From Bifidobacterium sp. ESL0704 (GTDB lineage: Bacteria > Actinomycetota > Actinomycetes > Actinomycetales > Bifidobacteriaceae), in the NCBI RefSeq assembly GCF_029392075.1, contig NZ_CP113929.1, positions 1-64,000 on the forward strand: 64,000 bases of DNA, read 5' to 3'. Under the pieces are notes generated by a model. It was not told the origin of the DNA. It worked only from the letters and a program-made list of their open reading frames with translations, and did not search any database. Made by a program: the position numbers and the translations under genes. How positions within the stretch are numbered: position 1 is the first letter of the stretch; each line of letters opens with the position of its first letter. This document shows positions 11,765 to 23,403 of the stretch, in pieces.

Positions 11765-12886
11765 GTGGCCGTTGTGATTGCCTACATCAGGACCTTCAGT
11801 ACCTCGTTCATTCTCGCGATGGCGATTTGGCCGTTCCTTTCGGCTGTGCTGACCCTGCCGATTCTTGCCGGGATGTATCACCGCTACCACCGTCTGCGTT
11901 CCAGTGCGGTGCTGGCGGCATATCTATGCGTGCTGTACGCGCTCGGGCTGGTCACGTTCACGCTCTACCCGATGCCCGACGATCCGGCGAAATACTGCCT
12001 GACGCATGCGCACCATCCGCAGCTTAATATCATGCGATTTATGAGTGATCTGGCGTTTGGCGGCAAATCCGCGGTGCTGCAGCTATTGCTCAATATCGCT
12101 TTCTTCGTTCCGCTGGGGTTCGCGCTTTCCCGCTGGGCCCGCTGGAAATTCTACGCGGTGATTCCCGCCGGATTCCTGGTATCCCTGTTTATCGAAACCT
12201 CTCAGCTTACGGGCGTTTGGCACATCTACCCTTGCGCTTACCGCCAGTTCGACGTCGATGATCTGCTGACCAATACGCTGGGCGCGATTATCGGCTGTTT
12301 CATTGCGTGGATATACGGGACGCTGGTGCCGGTGCGCAAGGTCGAGGATCGCAACGAGGTCATCAAAAAGCCGGGACTGCTGCATCGTGCTGTCGCATTG
12401 GTGATTGACCTGATATTCATTGCTGTCGTGGATGGATCGTTGACGCTCGGCTCGATTTATCTCTTCCAGAAATCCTCCAGATACCTTCCCGACGGCACGT
12501 ACCTTTTCCTTGGGCACGCTTTCGGCACCGGCGTATCGGATGGGCTAGCGCAGTTCTTCACCCTGCTTTCGTTTGCCGTCTTCGAGATGCTCATTCCGAT
12601 GACACATCGTGGACAGACGCTTGGCGGGATGTTCACTCATATGAGCTGTGAGACCAAGGAACGCCACGGCTGGGCGCGCGTGCTGTTTTACGTGGTGCGT
12701 CTGGTGGTGCTGATGCTCGCCACGATGTTGTTCGCATCTGCCACCCGCCAGCTCGGCATCATCGTTCTGGTGGCGCTGGTCGTTTTCTGGGTCTTCGCCC
12801 GCCAGATGCCCTATGATCTCATCCCCGGCCGTGAGTGGGATCGCAGTGGCGGTGATGGCTATTATGGTGGCGGACGCATCGATTGA
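11765..12886 (+). CDS. VanZ-like / RDD domain membrane protein
   Basis: 373 aa. The N-terminal half matches VanZ-family proteins: several membrane helices with NIAFFVPLGFALS, ETSQLTGVWH and FDVDDLLTNTLGAIIG. The C-terminal half (from about residue 205) resembles an RDD domain, with PGLLHRAVALVIDLIF, HRGQTLGGMFT and further helices. The tail is Gly/Asp-rich. Such two-domain proteins occur in bifidobacteria and firmicutes. VanZ itself gives low-level teicoplanin resistance by an unknown mechanism, so no function is claimed. The GTG start at 11765 is 33 bp after lepB; another GTG at 11774 is possible. Confidence 0.8.
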   Translation: MAVVIAYIRTFSTSFILAMAIWPFLSAVLTLPILAGMYHRYHRLRSSAVLAAYLCVLYALGLVTFTLYPMPDDPAKYCLTHAHHPQLNIMRFMSDLAFGGKSAVLQLLLNIAFFVPLGFALSRWARWKFYAVIPAGFLVSLFIETSQLTGVWHIYPCAYRQFDVDDLLTNTLGAIIGCFIAWIYGTLVPVRKVEDRNEVIKKPGLLHRAVALVIDLIFIAVVDGSLTLGSIYLFQKSSRYLPDGTYLFLGHAFGTGVSDGLAQFFTLLSFAVFEMLIPMTHRGQTLGGMFTHMSCETKERHGWARVLFYVVRLVVLMLATMLFASATRQLGIIVLVALVVFWVFARQMPYDLIPGREWDRSGGDGYYGGGRID

Positions 12887-13082
12887 TGAACGATGCGTGA
12901 ATGTCGAATGATGATATGGAAGTACGAAGTGGTGCGCGCGGTTTTATGATGCAATAATTATGATCATAAATAGATATAGTGGTGCGCAAGGATGGCTTGT
13001 TCGTGGGAATGTTTAGGTGATCTGCGCTCGCCGGTGAGATGTTGCTCTTGACGTTGTTGTCTTCATAGGAAGGTATTGCAAA

Positions 13083-13892
13083 GTGATATTGGAAGGCGTT
13101 GCTCAAATACTTGCCGGGTTGGTGCTGGAATGCTTTGTGTGCCTTTTTCAGAAGAAGGCGACCGGCGCTTCCCGTTTGGCTGACAATGAGGGCGTACAGA
13201 GGGTTCGGCGTTCCGGAAACACACAAATGGCTGAATCGGTAGATGGTAGGCAGCCCGTGCGTCCTCATCGAGTATCGACTGATGCCGTCATTTTCATTCT
13301 TGCTGTAGCGTTGACGGTCATGCTGCTGATGGATGTGTCGGCTTTCGTTTTCGGTTTATACGAATTCGTCGCTAACATGCTTATGCTTGTTGTGCTGTTG
13401 CAGTTCATCATTGTCGGCTGCGTGGGGCGGAAACGCATCGCTGCCAGCTCCTTGTGGCGGAATTTTGGGATTCGTGGCGTACGTGCGTTGATGCTTATCT
13501 GCGTTACGTCATATACGATCATGCGCGCAAAAAAGGCGCGTAGCGGTGGTGTGCTCACTCAGCTGTTTGGAGAAAGCGGAAGCCGTGGGGCCGGCATTGG
13601 TAGCCGGATTGGCCAAATTGGACCAAACGGTCTTTTCGAAGTCGTGCAGCTTATGCTGGCGATGATTCTCTGCCTCACGTTTTTGGTGCTCGCCGTTTGC
13701 GATTCCATAGGTATGTATGTGGCATGCTGCGCTTCCGGTGTTCGTCAAAAAGGGAGAATCGGCAGGATGTTGCAACATTTGTCGCAGAACTTCAAAAGCA
13801 TCAATATCGGTGGATTCCTGTTGAGGACGGTCATCGTGTCGTTGTTGATACTCTTCCTTGCTTCGAACTGTGTCGCGTTGATAGGCCTTTGA
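13083..13892 (+). CDS. Hypothetical multi-pass membrane protein
   Basis: 269 aa, GTG start with a good AGGAAGG site at 13067-13073. After a polar N-terminal region it has about four hydrophobic segments: AVIFILAVALTVMLLMDVSAF, FVANMLMLVVLLQFIIVGCVG (both quoted in part), a segment near VVQLMLAMILCLTFLVLAVC, and a C-terminal one ending LLILFLASNCVALIGL. I recognise no family. The 196-bp upstream spacer holds no gene. It ends 25 bp before a 51-bp tandem array. Confidence 0.6.
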   Translation: MILEGVAQILAGLVLECFVCLFQKKATGASRLADNEGVQRVRRSGNTQMAESVDGRQPVRPHRVSTDAVIFILAVALTVMLLMDVSAFVFGLYEFVANMLMLVVLLQFIIVGCVGRKRIAASSLWRNFGIRGVRALMLICVTSYTIMRAKKARSGGVLTQLFGESGSRGAGIGSRIGQIGPNGLFEVVQLMLAMILCLTFLVLAVCDSIGMYVACCASGVRQKGRIGRMLQHLSQNFKSINIGGFLLRTVIVSLLILFLASNCVALIGL

Positions 13893-13917
13893 TTGCTGAG
13901 TGCGCTTTACCGATTGG

Positions 13918-14150
13918 GTGCATTTTTTTGACGGTGGTGTGGAAAACATGCAATTTATTGAGGCTTAAGTGCACTTTTTTGACGGCGGTGTCGGAAAGCT
14001 GCATGTTGAGACGTGTTAAGTGCGCTTTTTTGACGGTAGTGTGGGAAATGTGCAATTTGCTGAGGTTAAAGTGCACTTCGCTGACGGTGGTGTGGGAAAC
14101 GTGCGGTTTGTTAAGGCTTAAGTGCACTTTTTTGACGGCGGAGATGCGAA
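13918..14150. repeat. 51-bp tandem repeat array (4.5 copies)
   Basis: Units start at 13918, 13969, 14020, 14071 and 14122 (partial). Each begins GTGCAYTTTTTTGACGG and contains a GGTGTGGGAAACGTGC-like part able to fold back on the GTGCA end. Because 51 is divisible by three, both strands show an open repeated 17-residue peptide, but it has no start or partner and I treat it as non-coding. It lies between the orphan membrane gene and the 3' end of gdhA. Confidence 0.85.
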
Positions 14151-14239
14151 ACCCGCCAACTGGCGTGAGGCTAGTGGCGGGTTGTAGTTTGCAGCCGCGC
14201 GGATGTGCTCAGTAATCGAACGCATCCACCCGGTTGAGC

Positions 14240-15894
<1,655 letters not shown>

Positions 15895-16353
15895 ATGTTC
15901 AAGGGCTTTAAGCAATTCATTTCGCGTGGCAACATGATCGACATGGCCGTCGGTGTGGTTATGGGCGCCGCGGTGACCTCTGTGGTCAATTCGCTGGTCA
16001 AAAACCTCATCAATCCCCTGATCGCCGCGATCTTCGGCAAGCCTGACCTCGATAACGTCCTCACGTTTACCTTGAACCACCATGCCGTCATCTCTATCGG
16101 CGCGATTCTCGGGGCGCTGCTCAACTTCCTGTTGATTGCCATCGCCGTCTACTTCTGCATTCTCGTGCCGATCAACAAATTCCGCGACATGTCCGAAAAG
16201 CTTTTCAAGAAGGAGGACGAGCAGGACGAAAAGAAGGAAATCAGCACCGACCAACAGACTGTCGACCTGTTGAAAGAGATTTCCGCCGAGCTCAAGGACA
16301 TCAAAAACCAGACGTCTCAAGGCGATAAGCCGAGAAACGAACTCGCCCGGTAA
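15895..16353 (+). CDS. mscL: Large-conductance mechanosensitive channel
   Basis: 152 aa. MscL is a pentameric channel that opens under membrane tension to release solutes on osmotic downshock. The N-terminal signature FKGFKQFISRGNMIDMAVGVVMGAAVTSVVNSLV is present (residues 2-36, TM1), then a periplasmic loop and TM2 (about 68-95, LGALLNFLLIAIAVYFCILV). The cytoplasmic tail is longer and more charged than in E. coli (136 aa), with KKEDEQDEKKE. AGGAGG at 15884-15889 is an excellent ribosome site. Confidence 0.95.
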   Translation: MFKGFKQFISRGNMIDMAVGVVMGAAVTSVVNSLVKNLINPLIAAIFGKPDLDNVLTFTLNHHAVISIGAILGALLNFLLIAIAVYFCILVPINKFRDMSEKLFKKEDEQDEKKEISTDQQTVDLLKEISAELKDIKNQTSQGDKPRNELAR

Positions 16354-16587
16354 TGCGGTAAGGCGTCGCGGACCGGCATTCCGGCTCGTGACGCGGATTG
16401 AAAGCAGGCCCGGCCAGCGCGAAACCTGATTGTAGGCACGACACCAGGCAAGCGATATAGCGGGTTCGGCAGGTGTATTGCATCATTACAGCGGTGATGA
16501 TAAAAAGGGTTCTTTTCGTTGGTGTTGATAGATAGTATGCTGGATTACTGACACTTGTTGGGCAAGGAGAGGCGGTAAGGTCAGGTT

Positions 16588-17583
16588 ATGTTCGACCGTA
16601 ACGATTTGCTGAAGAACGGCAAACTGAGGAATGTGCGCCTTGCGAAGCAGGGCAATGAGTCAGTGCGGACGAACGATGTAAACGCCACCGATTATTCTTC
16701 TCATGGTTATAATCCCAACCGTCAATACGATCCGGATTCCGTGGGCAATGCGCATTTCCGGTCTCTTCCGGCCGATAAGAAGATGACTTCCCGATCCGCG
16801 ATTTTTCCCGAAGTGAGTTTTTCGCACATCAATCTGCCGGCCACGGTGATGGATTGGAAACGTGAGAACTCCACTGCGGAAATGGCCACGATGACTTTCG
16901 TGATCCATGGCCATGTGGAAATCAGCACGCCTGACAACAAGATCCTGAAGCGGCATCCGGGCGTGTACCTTATTCCTCCGGAAACCGGCGATGTCGTTTA
17001 CAAAACCACAGCGCCCGCCAATGAGCTTATCGGGGTGAGCCTTTCCTCGCGTCTGTTCGCCACGATTCTGCCTGATTACAAGACCTTTTTGATGATGGGT
17101 CAGAATTCGAAGCTCGATGTCGTTTCGTTGCAGCCGTTGCTCGCTTTCGTGGTCAGCGCCTGCAATCTCAACAACCCGCATTCTCAGATGGTCGATACGT
17201 TGGAAACCGTGGCGAATAATGTTGCGCGCTCGCTGTTGATCGCGTGTTTCGGACAAGGTATGAGCGTGATGCCGCTGATTGAGCGGGTGCGCAAGTATAT
17301 TTCTCAAAACTATACGGATCCGACGTTGAGCGTCACCAAAACGGCCGAACATGAGAATGTTTCCGTGCGTACCGTTCAACTGGCGCTGCAGGAGGCGGAT
17401 ACCAATTTCACCGCGCTTGTGCGTCGTGCCCGCACCGATGCGGCACTTGAGCTGCGCAAGAGCCAGCCGTCGCTGACGCTGGTGGAGATTGGGGACCGTT
17501 GCGGGTTCGGTTCGGTTTCCTCGCTGCGTCGTGCGCTGAAGTTGTATGAGCAAATGGAAACCCGGGAAGAAGATTCGGAGTGA
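16588..17583 (+). CDS. AraC-family transcriptional regulator
   Basis: 331 aa. The C-terminal 100 residues form an AraC-type double helix-turn-helix: IERVRKYISQNYTDPTLSVTKTAEHENVSVRTVQLAL and LVEIGDRCGFGSVSSLRRALK (quoted in part). The N-terminal region (about 60-200) looks like a cupin-type sensing domain of the AraC_binding_2 kind (VEISTPDNKILKRHPGVYLI). The ligand is unknown. It is the nearest regulator to the adhesin cluster, 440 bp upstream and in the same direction, so control of those genes is a reasonable guess. Confidence 0.85.
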   Translation: MFDRNDLLKNGKLRNVRLAKQGNESVRTNDVNATDYSSHGYNPNRQYDPDSVGNAHFRSLPADKKMTSRSAIFPEVSFSHINLPATVMDWKRENSTAEMATMTFVIHGHVEISTPDNKILKRHPGVYLIPPETGDVVYKTTAPANELIGVSLSSRLFATILPDYKTFLMMGQNSKLDVVSLQPLLAFVVSACNLNNPHSQMVDTLETVANNVARSLLIACFGQGMSVMPLIERVRKYISQNYTDPTLSVTKTAEHENVSVRTVQLALQEADTNFTALVRRARTDAALELRKSQPSLTLVEIGDRCGFGSVSSLRRALKLYEQMETREEDSE

Positions 17584-18022
17584 TACGGCATTCGCATCGT
17601 TGCGTCTGACCTGTCTTGTTTGATTGCCGGAATGCTTGAAAATATATGCTGATAACGAAAACTTTGAGCAATTCCAAGGGTTTTCTGTCTGTTTTGTCTC
17701 GTTGAATTTGTGGCAAATTTCGACAGAATATAAATAAACGTATAGTTAATTTGGATTATATGTTTCGTTTGCCTTTTAAACAGCAAAGATGCGAGATTCC
17801 AATTTCTTCTCATTGGATATAACGTTTAATGGCCGTTTCCATTGCTGGATTTTTTGCGGTTTGCAATACTTCGGAGAACGCACGAAAAGCACCATTACGT
17901 GCATAAACGTTGGTTTTCCTTATTTTTATGAAAATATTACAATATAAGTTATGTAACTCGAAGGCGAGAGGTTATTGCGTGAGGATCCGCCTTTGATTGA
18001 GTCTCGATGAGAGGAGACGATA
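17584..18022 (+). promoter_or_regulatory. AT-rich 439-bp leader of the first adhesin gene
   Basis: No gene seen. The DNA is markedly AT-rich. It ends in TCGATGAGAGGAG (about 18003-18015), which recurs before the second adhesin gene (about 23386-23398). I could not fix promoter boxes. Confidence 0.4.
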
Positions 18023-21000
18023 ATGGTGAGGCATAAAGGGCTGGCGAAACTGGCCGGCGTGGTCGGCACTATCGCTATGAGTTTTACAGGTATGGCAGGC
18101 CTGGCCGGTACGGCAAACGCGGTTTCGCCCGCACAGGTCGGCGCGCAGGACGGACTTGAACGTTCTTCCGCTGCCGATGGTGCTGGCCGTCTGAAGGACA
18201 GCATCAACTGGATCGAGTGGGGCGACACCGACGGCGAGGCCATTGACGGCTCGCGCGTGGCGTGGACCGCTCCGGTTCAGGCTGGAACGAACGATTGGAT
18301 TGCGACTCGATGTGACATTGCTCCCGAGAGTAATTTCGGCACGAAAAATCCGCTTTCCCCGTCCAATAGGATGAAGGTCTATCAGCCCGGCGACTATTAT
18401 GGCGACGGGCTTTCTCAAATGTATTATCAGGGTGGTGCCGGCGGCGACAACACCATGAAGATCGGCCTGGCCAACGAGAACGACGGCGACACTGTCGATT
18501 TCGACTTCTCCTGCCACGCCTATCTTATTGATTCCCCTTCGGCTCCTGCTCTCACCGCAGATACCGATACCTCGGGTTACCGCGACGTTGGACTGCAGGG
18601 CCTGGTGTTCGCGGACTCCGAATCCAACAACTGGACCGCCAACAGCGACTACGGCCAGAAGGAATACATCAAGGCCCAGCCGACCGAGAGCGCCACGGGC
18701 ACCAATGCCCCGACCTGGCGCTTGCTCGACAGCTACCGCACCGCGGGCTGCACCACCAACTCCGTGGCCGAACTCGCCAGTGATGGCACCACGATGCGCT
18801 TCCGTTCCGACGGTGGTCAGTGCGCCAACGAAGGGGGCACGGGTCCTTCCTCGGTGATGTTCCTGCAGAACTCACACAAGGCCCACGTCGAGCTCAAGGG
18901 CGGTGGCGTGACGGCCGTTGCGCTGGGCAGTATCACGGCGATGGACTTCGGCGATGCGCCGACAACTTATGGCACCGCAAGCTCGCTCTTCCAGCCCGAA
19001 TGGACCGGTGGCAAGCTTGGCGGTGAAGGTATGCCTGGCCATCCCTATCCCGGTGATGACACCGATCCCGACAACGACAACGCCAAGGGCGCGCAACTCT
19101 ACAATCTTTCCGCGGCCAAGGACGCATCCAACGCTCAACCGTTGTATGTGGCCAATTTCAAGGATCCAGAACCGCGCTTGGGCGCGCATGAGGATTCTGA
19201 GGCTGTTGCCCACCCCACTGCCGACGATTCCGATTACTACAAGACCGGCGCCAACTGGGATGACGAGCATGGCGACAGCTCGAAGCTCAACGACGCGAGT
19301 GGCGATGTACAGAGCGACGAGGACAGTATCCCGGCCGCCAACTTCAGCAAGGATGGTGCCGTCAAGGTGCTGCCTTCCGGACAGGGCACCAACAAGGGCA
19401 CGTTCCAGCTGAAGGTCAGCTGCGCCGGTACGGGCAATGTCAAGGGCTGGATCGATTGGAACGACAACGGCACGTTCGACGAGAGCACTGCCGCCGGCGC
19501 CAATGAGGCCAGCGACCAGGTGGCCTGCAACGCCGATGGCACGGCCACGCTGACCTGGCATGTGACTCGTGACGCGAAGCGCCGTGTCCTCTCCGAGGGC
19601 ACTGGTTCCTCATATATGCGTCTGCGTATCGCGGCCCCCAGCGCCGGCGACCTCAAGGCCAGCGGACTGACCACTGATGCCGGCGAGGTCGAGGACTATC
19701 GCGCTGACATCCATGTGCCTACGCTGAACGTGCGCACCGACATCGTCGGCGACCGCAAGAACCCCACCGATCAGTTCAAGATGACCGTGGACGGCGACGC
19801 CAGCAATCCTGGCGGTGTTGGCGATTCTTCCGAGGCAATCACAGAAGGCTCGAGCGGCGGTATACAGGGCAAGCAAATCGCTCAGAAGAGCGTTGGCCCC
19901 GGTTTCAAGTACACCATCAAGGACGATCTGGTCAGCGGCGATCCCAATGACTACCGGTCCTCGGTGGAGTGCGTGGATCTGAGCAAGGATCCCAATGCGC
20001 CCGTTGACATTGACGAGGACGGCCATATGCAGATGCCACCCGACGACTATGACGCCAACGTGCAGTGCACCTACAAGAAGACGGCAATCGGCGATGGTCA
20101 GCTGACGTTGGTCACGCAGGTGAACAACAACCATGGAGGCTCCGCCAAGGGCAGCGATTTCAGCTTCACCGCGACGCCGACACCGCATGAGGGCACGACT
20201 CCGACCGATCCTGCGTCACCAAAGGATTACAAGGTTGATCCCAATGCCGAAGGCGAGGATGGCGCCACCGCAAGTGACTCCCATACGCTCGACCCTGATT
20301 ACGACTATGCGATCACCTCATCCGATGTGCCTGCTGGCTACAACGAGGTCACGCCTACTTCCGACGATCCCAATACGGTGATTCAGGGCAACATCGCCTA
20401 CACCTGCGTGGACAGCGCAGGTCAGGTCTGCAAGCCTGAATTCACGGCCGACGGCAAGCTCGATGTGAAGCAGGGCCAGCATATTACCGGTACGCGAATC
20501 GTCGAGGATGTGCCCTCCAAGCTGACACTGAACACCGTGGTCGACAACACCTACAGCCCGGACGGCAAGCATAAGTCATCTGACGATTTCGCTTTCCGTG
20601 TGACGCCCGACGGCAAGAGCTCCTCACAAGCCACGAAGTACGACAGTGACAGCGGCGCCCATGAGATGGCGGCCGGCAAATATACGGTCAAGGGCATTCT
20701 GAAGGATGACGATGCCCACATGCTCGGTTGGGAGCAGGAAGGTGAAATCACCTACAAGGATGACGCCACGGGTGATTCGCTGACCGCCGCACAGGCGCAG
20801 ATCGCGCTCGCCAACGGCCAAAGTGTCACCGGTGTACGCAAGGTGCGCGCCCAGCCTGGTAGCCTCAAGGTCGTCACTCACGTCGATGGTGGTGACGCGC
20901 AGCCGAGTGATTTCCCGGTTACCGCGACACCGAATGGTGGTAGCGCGGTCAGCTTGACCGATAACACCGCCGCCGATCTGAAGGCCTCGAACTACAAGAT

Positions 21001-22888
21001 CGGCACCGATATGTCCGGCCAGTCCGGTTACGAGGTGACCAAGGACCTGAGCTGCGTAACCGGTGCCCAAGCTGATATCGCCGGTTGGCCAGCCAACAAG
21101 AGCAATCCGGGCCTCAATATCGTGCCGATTTCCAGCGATGACGCCACGTTGGCGCTGAAGAACGGCGCGTTCGTCGCTTGCGAGCAGACCGTGGCCCCTA
21201 AGGCCGCGAAGCTCAAGCTGACAACCGTGGTGAAGGGCGGTAACGCGAAGCCGGAAGACTTCAAGTTCACCGTGGCTCCGACGACCGGCTCCGATGAGAC
21301 CGTTTCCGAAGGCAAGACTGTGGATGATATCGCCAACAACGACATCGCTTCGGTGACGGGTTCCGACAAAGCCAACTACACGCAGGTCGACGATATCGCC
21401 TACTACAACGACGACACCGATCCCAACCACACCACCCCATTGGATTTGGCTGGCGCGAAGACGGCTTTGGCCAACGGCCACAACGTGACCGGCGTGCGCA
21501 CCGTTCAGGGCGCGCCTGCTGGCCTGACGCTCAAGACCAAGACGAATGACGGCAGCCCCGTACCTGACGGCTTGAACTTCACGGTGAAATCCGAGGACGG
21601 CACCACCAACAAGACCGTCAACACCGGTGACGCCACGGGCGATATCCCCGGCGGCACCAAGTACACGGTCACCGGTTCGCAGCTTCCTGACGGCTACAAG
21701 GACGTCGGCGAGATCGTCTATACCGACGACGCCACCGGCAAGGTGCTGACTCCGGAGCAGGCGCAGATTGCGCTTGACGCCGGCCAGCACGTCACCGGCA
21801 CGCGTACCATCGCCAAGAATCCTGCGAAGCTGACGCTCAAGACCAAGGTCGAAGGCGGCAACGCCAAGCCCAGCGACTTCGACTTCACGGTCACCCCGAG
21901 CGCTGGCGGCGACTCCAAGACCTTCAAGGAAGGTGTCGGCCAGTATCTCGACCATGGCAGCTACAAGGTCGTCGGTTCCGATAAGGACGGCTACGAGCAG
22001 GTCGGCGAGATCGTCTACACGGACAACACCACCGGCAAGCAACTGACGCCTTCGCAGGCCGCAATCGCGCTCGCCAGCGGTCACGACGTGACCGGCGTGA
22101 GAACTGTCAAGGCCCTGCCGGCCACGCTCACGGTCCATCTCGACACCGACTACCAGTACGGCGGCACGGCTGAGGGCTCCGGCTCGAAGATCACCATCAA
22201 GCCTGTCGGCGGTACCTCGCAGGACGTGACGCTCGACCAAGGCAAGCAGGTCGAATCCGGCAAGTACTCCGTCGAAGAGGCGCTCAACGCGGGCTACAAG
22301 CTGGAAAGCATCAAGGTCTACACCACCGATGCCGACGGCAACAACCGCAAGCCGGTCAAGCTGAACGCGGACGGCACCTTCGAGGTGGCCCCGGGTTCGC
22401 ACGTCGTTGTCGATCTGAAGAACGTGGACGTGCCCGGCACGCTGACCTGGTCGCGCTACGACAAGGACGGCAAGACGCTGCTCAACGGTTCGCAGTGGCA
22501 ACTGACCGGTCCGAATGGCGAGAAGATCGACGTGAAGGACTGCACGGCGCTTGAGTGCACCGGCGCCGACAAGGATCCGACGCCTGGCAAGTTCAAGGTC
22601 ACGGGCCTGAAGTGGGGCAAGTGGACGGTTACCGAGACCAAGGCTCCGGCCGGTCACGAACTCACCAAGCCGGTGACGCTGACGATTGACCCGTCTGCAA
22701 ACAACGGTGACGGTACTGGCCTGTTGCGGTCCACCGCGTTCCAGAACGGTAAGAGCGCGAATGCTCCAACCATTTCAACCACGGGTGCCGAGGTTGCCGG
22801 TGTGGTGGCAGTTGCGCTCATCACGCTGATGACTGGCATGGTGCTCGCAGCGGGAACACGCAAGATGTTGCGTCGCCGCGAAGAGTGA
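18023..22888 (+). CDS. CshA-type surface adhesin 1
   Basis: 1621 aa. Domains: signal peptide (1-33, ending GTANA); a CshA non-repetitive-domain-like region (about 50-305) with QGLVFADSESNNW and WRLLDSYRTAGCTTNSVAEL; a DFGDAPTTYGTA segment (309-320); a GEVED-type domain with VKGWIDWNDNGTFDE and AGEVEDYRADIHVP (to about 566); about eight beta-sandwich repeats of 80-130 residues, each opening like KLTLKTKVEGGNAKPSDF; a SpaA/Cna_B-like domain near 1493-1580 (PGTLTWSRYDKDGKTLLNGS); then ISTTG (1584-1588), a membrane helix and the tail RKMLRRREE. The architecture indicates a sortase-anchored fibrillar adhesin. The ligand is unknown. The sorting motif lacks the usual proline. Confidence 0.88.
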   Translation: MVRHKGLAKLAGVVGTIAMSFTGMAGLAGTANAVSPAQVGAQDGLERSSAADGAGRLKDSINWIEWGDTDGEAIDGSRVAWTAPVQAGTNDWIATRCDIAPESNFGTKNPLSPSNRMKVYQPGDYYGDGLSQMYYQGGAGGDNTMKIGLANENDGDTVDFDFSCHAYLIDSPSAPALTADTDTSGYRDVGLQGLVFADSESNNWTANSDYGQKEYIKAQPTESATGTNAPTWRLLDSYRTAGCTTNSVAELASDGTTMRFRSDGGQCANEGGTGPSSVMFLQNSHKAHVELKGGGVTAVALGSITAMDFGDAPTTYGTASSLFQPEWTGGKLGGEGMPGHPYPGDDTDPDNDNAKGAQLYNLSAAKDASNAQPLYVANFKDPEPRLGAHEDSEAVAHPTADDSDYYKTGANWDDEHGDSSKLNDASGDVQSDEDSIPAANFSKDGAVKVLPSGQGTNKGTFQLKVSCAGTGNVKGWIDWNDNGTFDESTAAGANEASDQVACNADGTATLTWHVTRDAKRRVLSEGTGSSYMRLRIAAPSAGDLKASGLTTDAGEVEDYRADIHVPTLNVRTDIVGDRKNPTDQFKMTVDGDASNPGGVGDSSEAITEGSSGGIQGKQIAQKSVGPGFKYTIKDDLVSGDPNDYRSSVECVDLSKDPNAPVDIDEDGHMQMPPDDYDANVQCTYKKTAIGDGQLTLVTQVNNNHGGSAKGSDFSFTATPTPHEGTTPTDPASPKDYKVDPNAEGEDGATASDSHTLDPDYDYAITSSDVPAGYNEVTPTSDDPNTVIQGNIAYTCVDSAGQVCKPEFTADGKLDVKQGQHITGTRIVEDVPSKLTLNTVVDNTYSPDGKHKSSDDFAFRVTPDGKSSSQATKYDSDSGAHEMAAGKYTVKGILKDDDAHMLGWEQEGEITYKDDATGDSLTAAQAQIALANGQSVTGVRKVRAQPGSLKVVTHVDGGDAQPSDFPVTATPNGGSAVSLTDNTAADLKASNYKIGTDMSGQSGYEVTKDLSCVTGAQADIAGWPANKSNPGLNIVPISSDDATLALKNGAFVACEQTVAPKAAKLKLTTVVKGGNAKPEDFKFTVAPTTGSDETVSEGKTVDDIANNDIASVTGSDKANYTQVDDIAYYNDDTDPNHTTPLDLAGAKTALANGHNVTGVRTVQGAPAGLTLKTKTNDGSPVPDGLNFTVKSEDGTTNKTVNTGDATGDIPGGTKYTVTGSQLPDGYKDVGEIVYTDDATGKVLTPEQAQIALDAGQHVTGTRTIAKNPAKLTLKTKVEGGNAKPSDFDFTVTPSAGGDSKTFKEGVGQYLDHGSYKVVGSDKDGYEQVGEIVYTDNTTGKQLTPSQAAIALASGHDVTGVRTVKALPATLTVHLDTDYQYGGTAEGSGSKITIKPVGGTSQDVTLDQGKQVESGKYSVEEALNAGYKLESIKVYTTDADGNNRKPVKLNADGTFEVAPGSHVVVDLKNVDVPGTLTWSRYDKDGKTLLNGSQWQLTGPNGEKIDVKDCTALECTGADKDPTPGKFKVTGLKWGKWTVTETKAPAGHELTKPVTLTIDPSANNGDGTGLLRSTAFQNGKSANAPTISTTGAEVAGVVAVALITLMTGMVLAAGTRKMLRRREE

Positions 22889-22959
22889 GCGAGAACGGCT
22901 CTGAAGCTTTCGGCTGATACGCGTGGTTTGTGCATCAGCCGGAGGTAATCGTGCAAAGG

Positions 22960-22996
22960 GCGGCGAGGGTAGCGATACCCTCGCCGCTTCTTTTGT
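22960..22996 (+). terminator. Terminator after adhesin 1
   Basis: A perfect 12-bp stem (22960-22971 with 22976-22987), GCGA loop and trailing TTCTTTTG. The rest of the 515-bp spacer up to 23403 is AT-rich with no gene seen. Confidence 0.9.
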
Positions 22997-23403
22997 GTTT
23001 ATTTGACGTTGTGGGTGGGTCGAGTGTTGTATATGTAGCTCGTCAACAATATTCGAGTTCGTACCTTGTCTGTTTCATGAGATTTAAATGTAATAAATTT
23101 GTGAAAATAAAACCTTAAATATTCATATTTTTTGATATATATGCAGCTATTTTATGTATAAAATACAGTTTAGTATGTATATATTAACAATTGACGGATT
23201 TTCGTAGAATGATTTATTATCCGCTACTTATAACGATTGATGTCAATGGTTGTTTTTTTAAACATAAATTAACGAAATGTATGTTTAGGTAAATGTGGAA
23301 GTTTAAAAATGTGTGGCAATATAGTAGCCAATCCGTGATTGAGAAGTAGCGGATTGAGAAGTTGGGATTTGTTTTCAAAAGGGTTCGATGAGAGGAGCCA
23401 AAA

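Noticed and set aside
13831..14127. Repeated-peptide frame on the minus strand
   Set aside because: It follows from a 51-bp repeat divisible by three and is open on both strands; no start signal and substitutions show no codon bias.
18872..22657. Long minus-strand frames inside the adhesin genes
   Set aside because: They mirror GC-rich codon use of the real plus-strand genes, have no family resemblance and no start signals.
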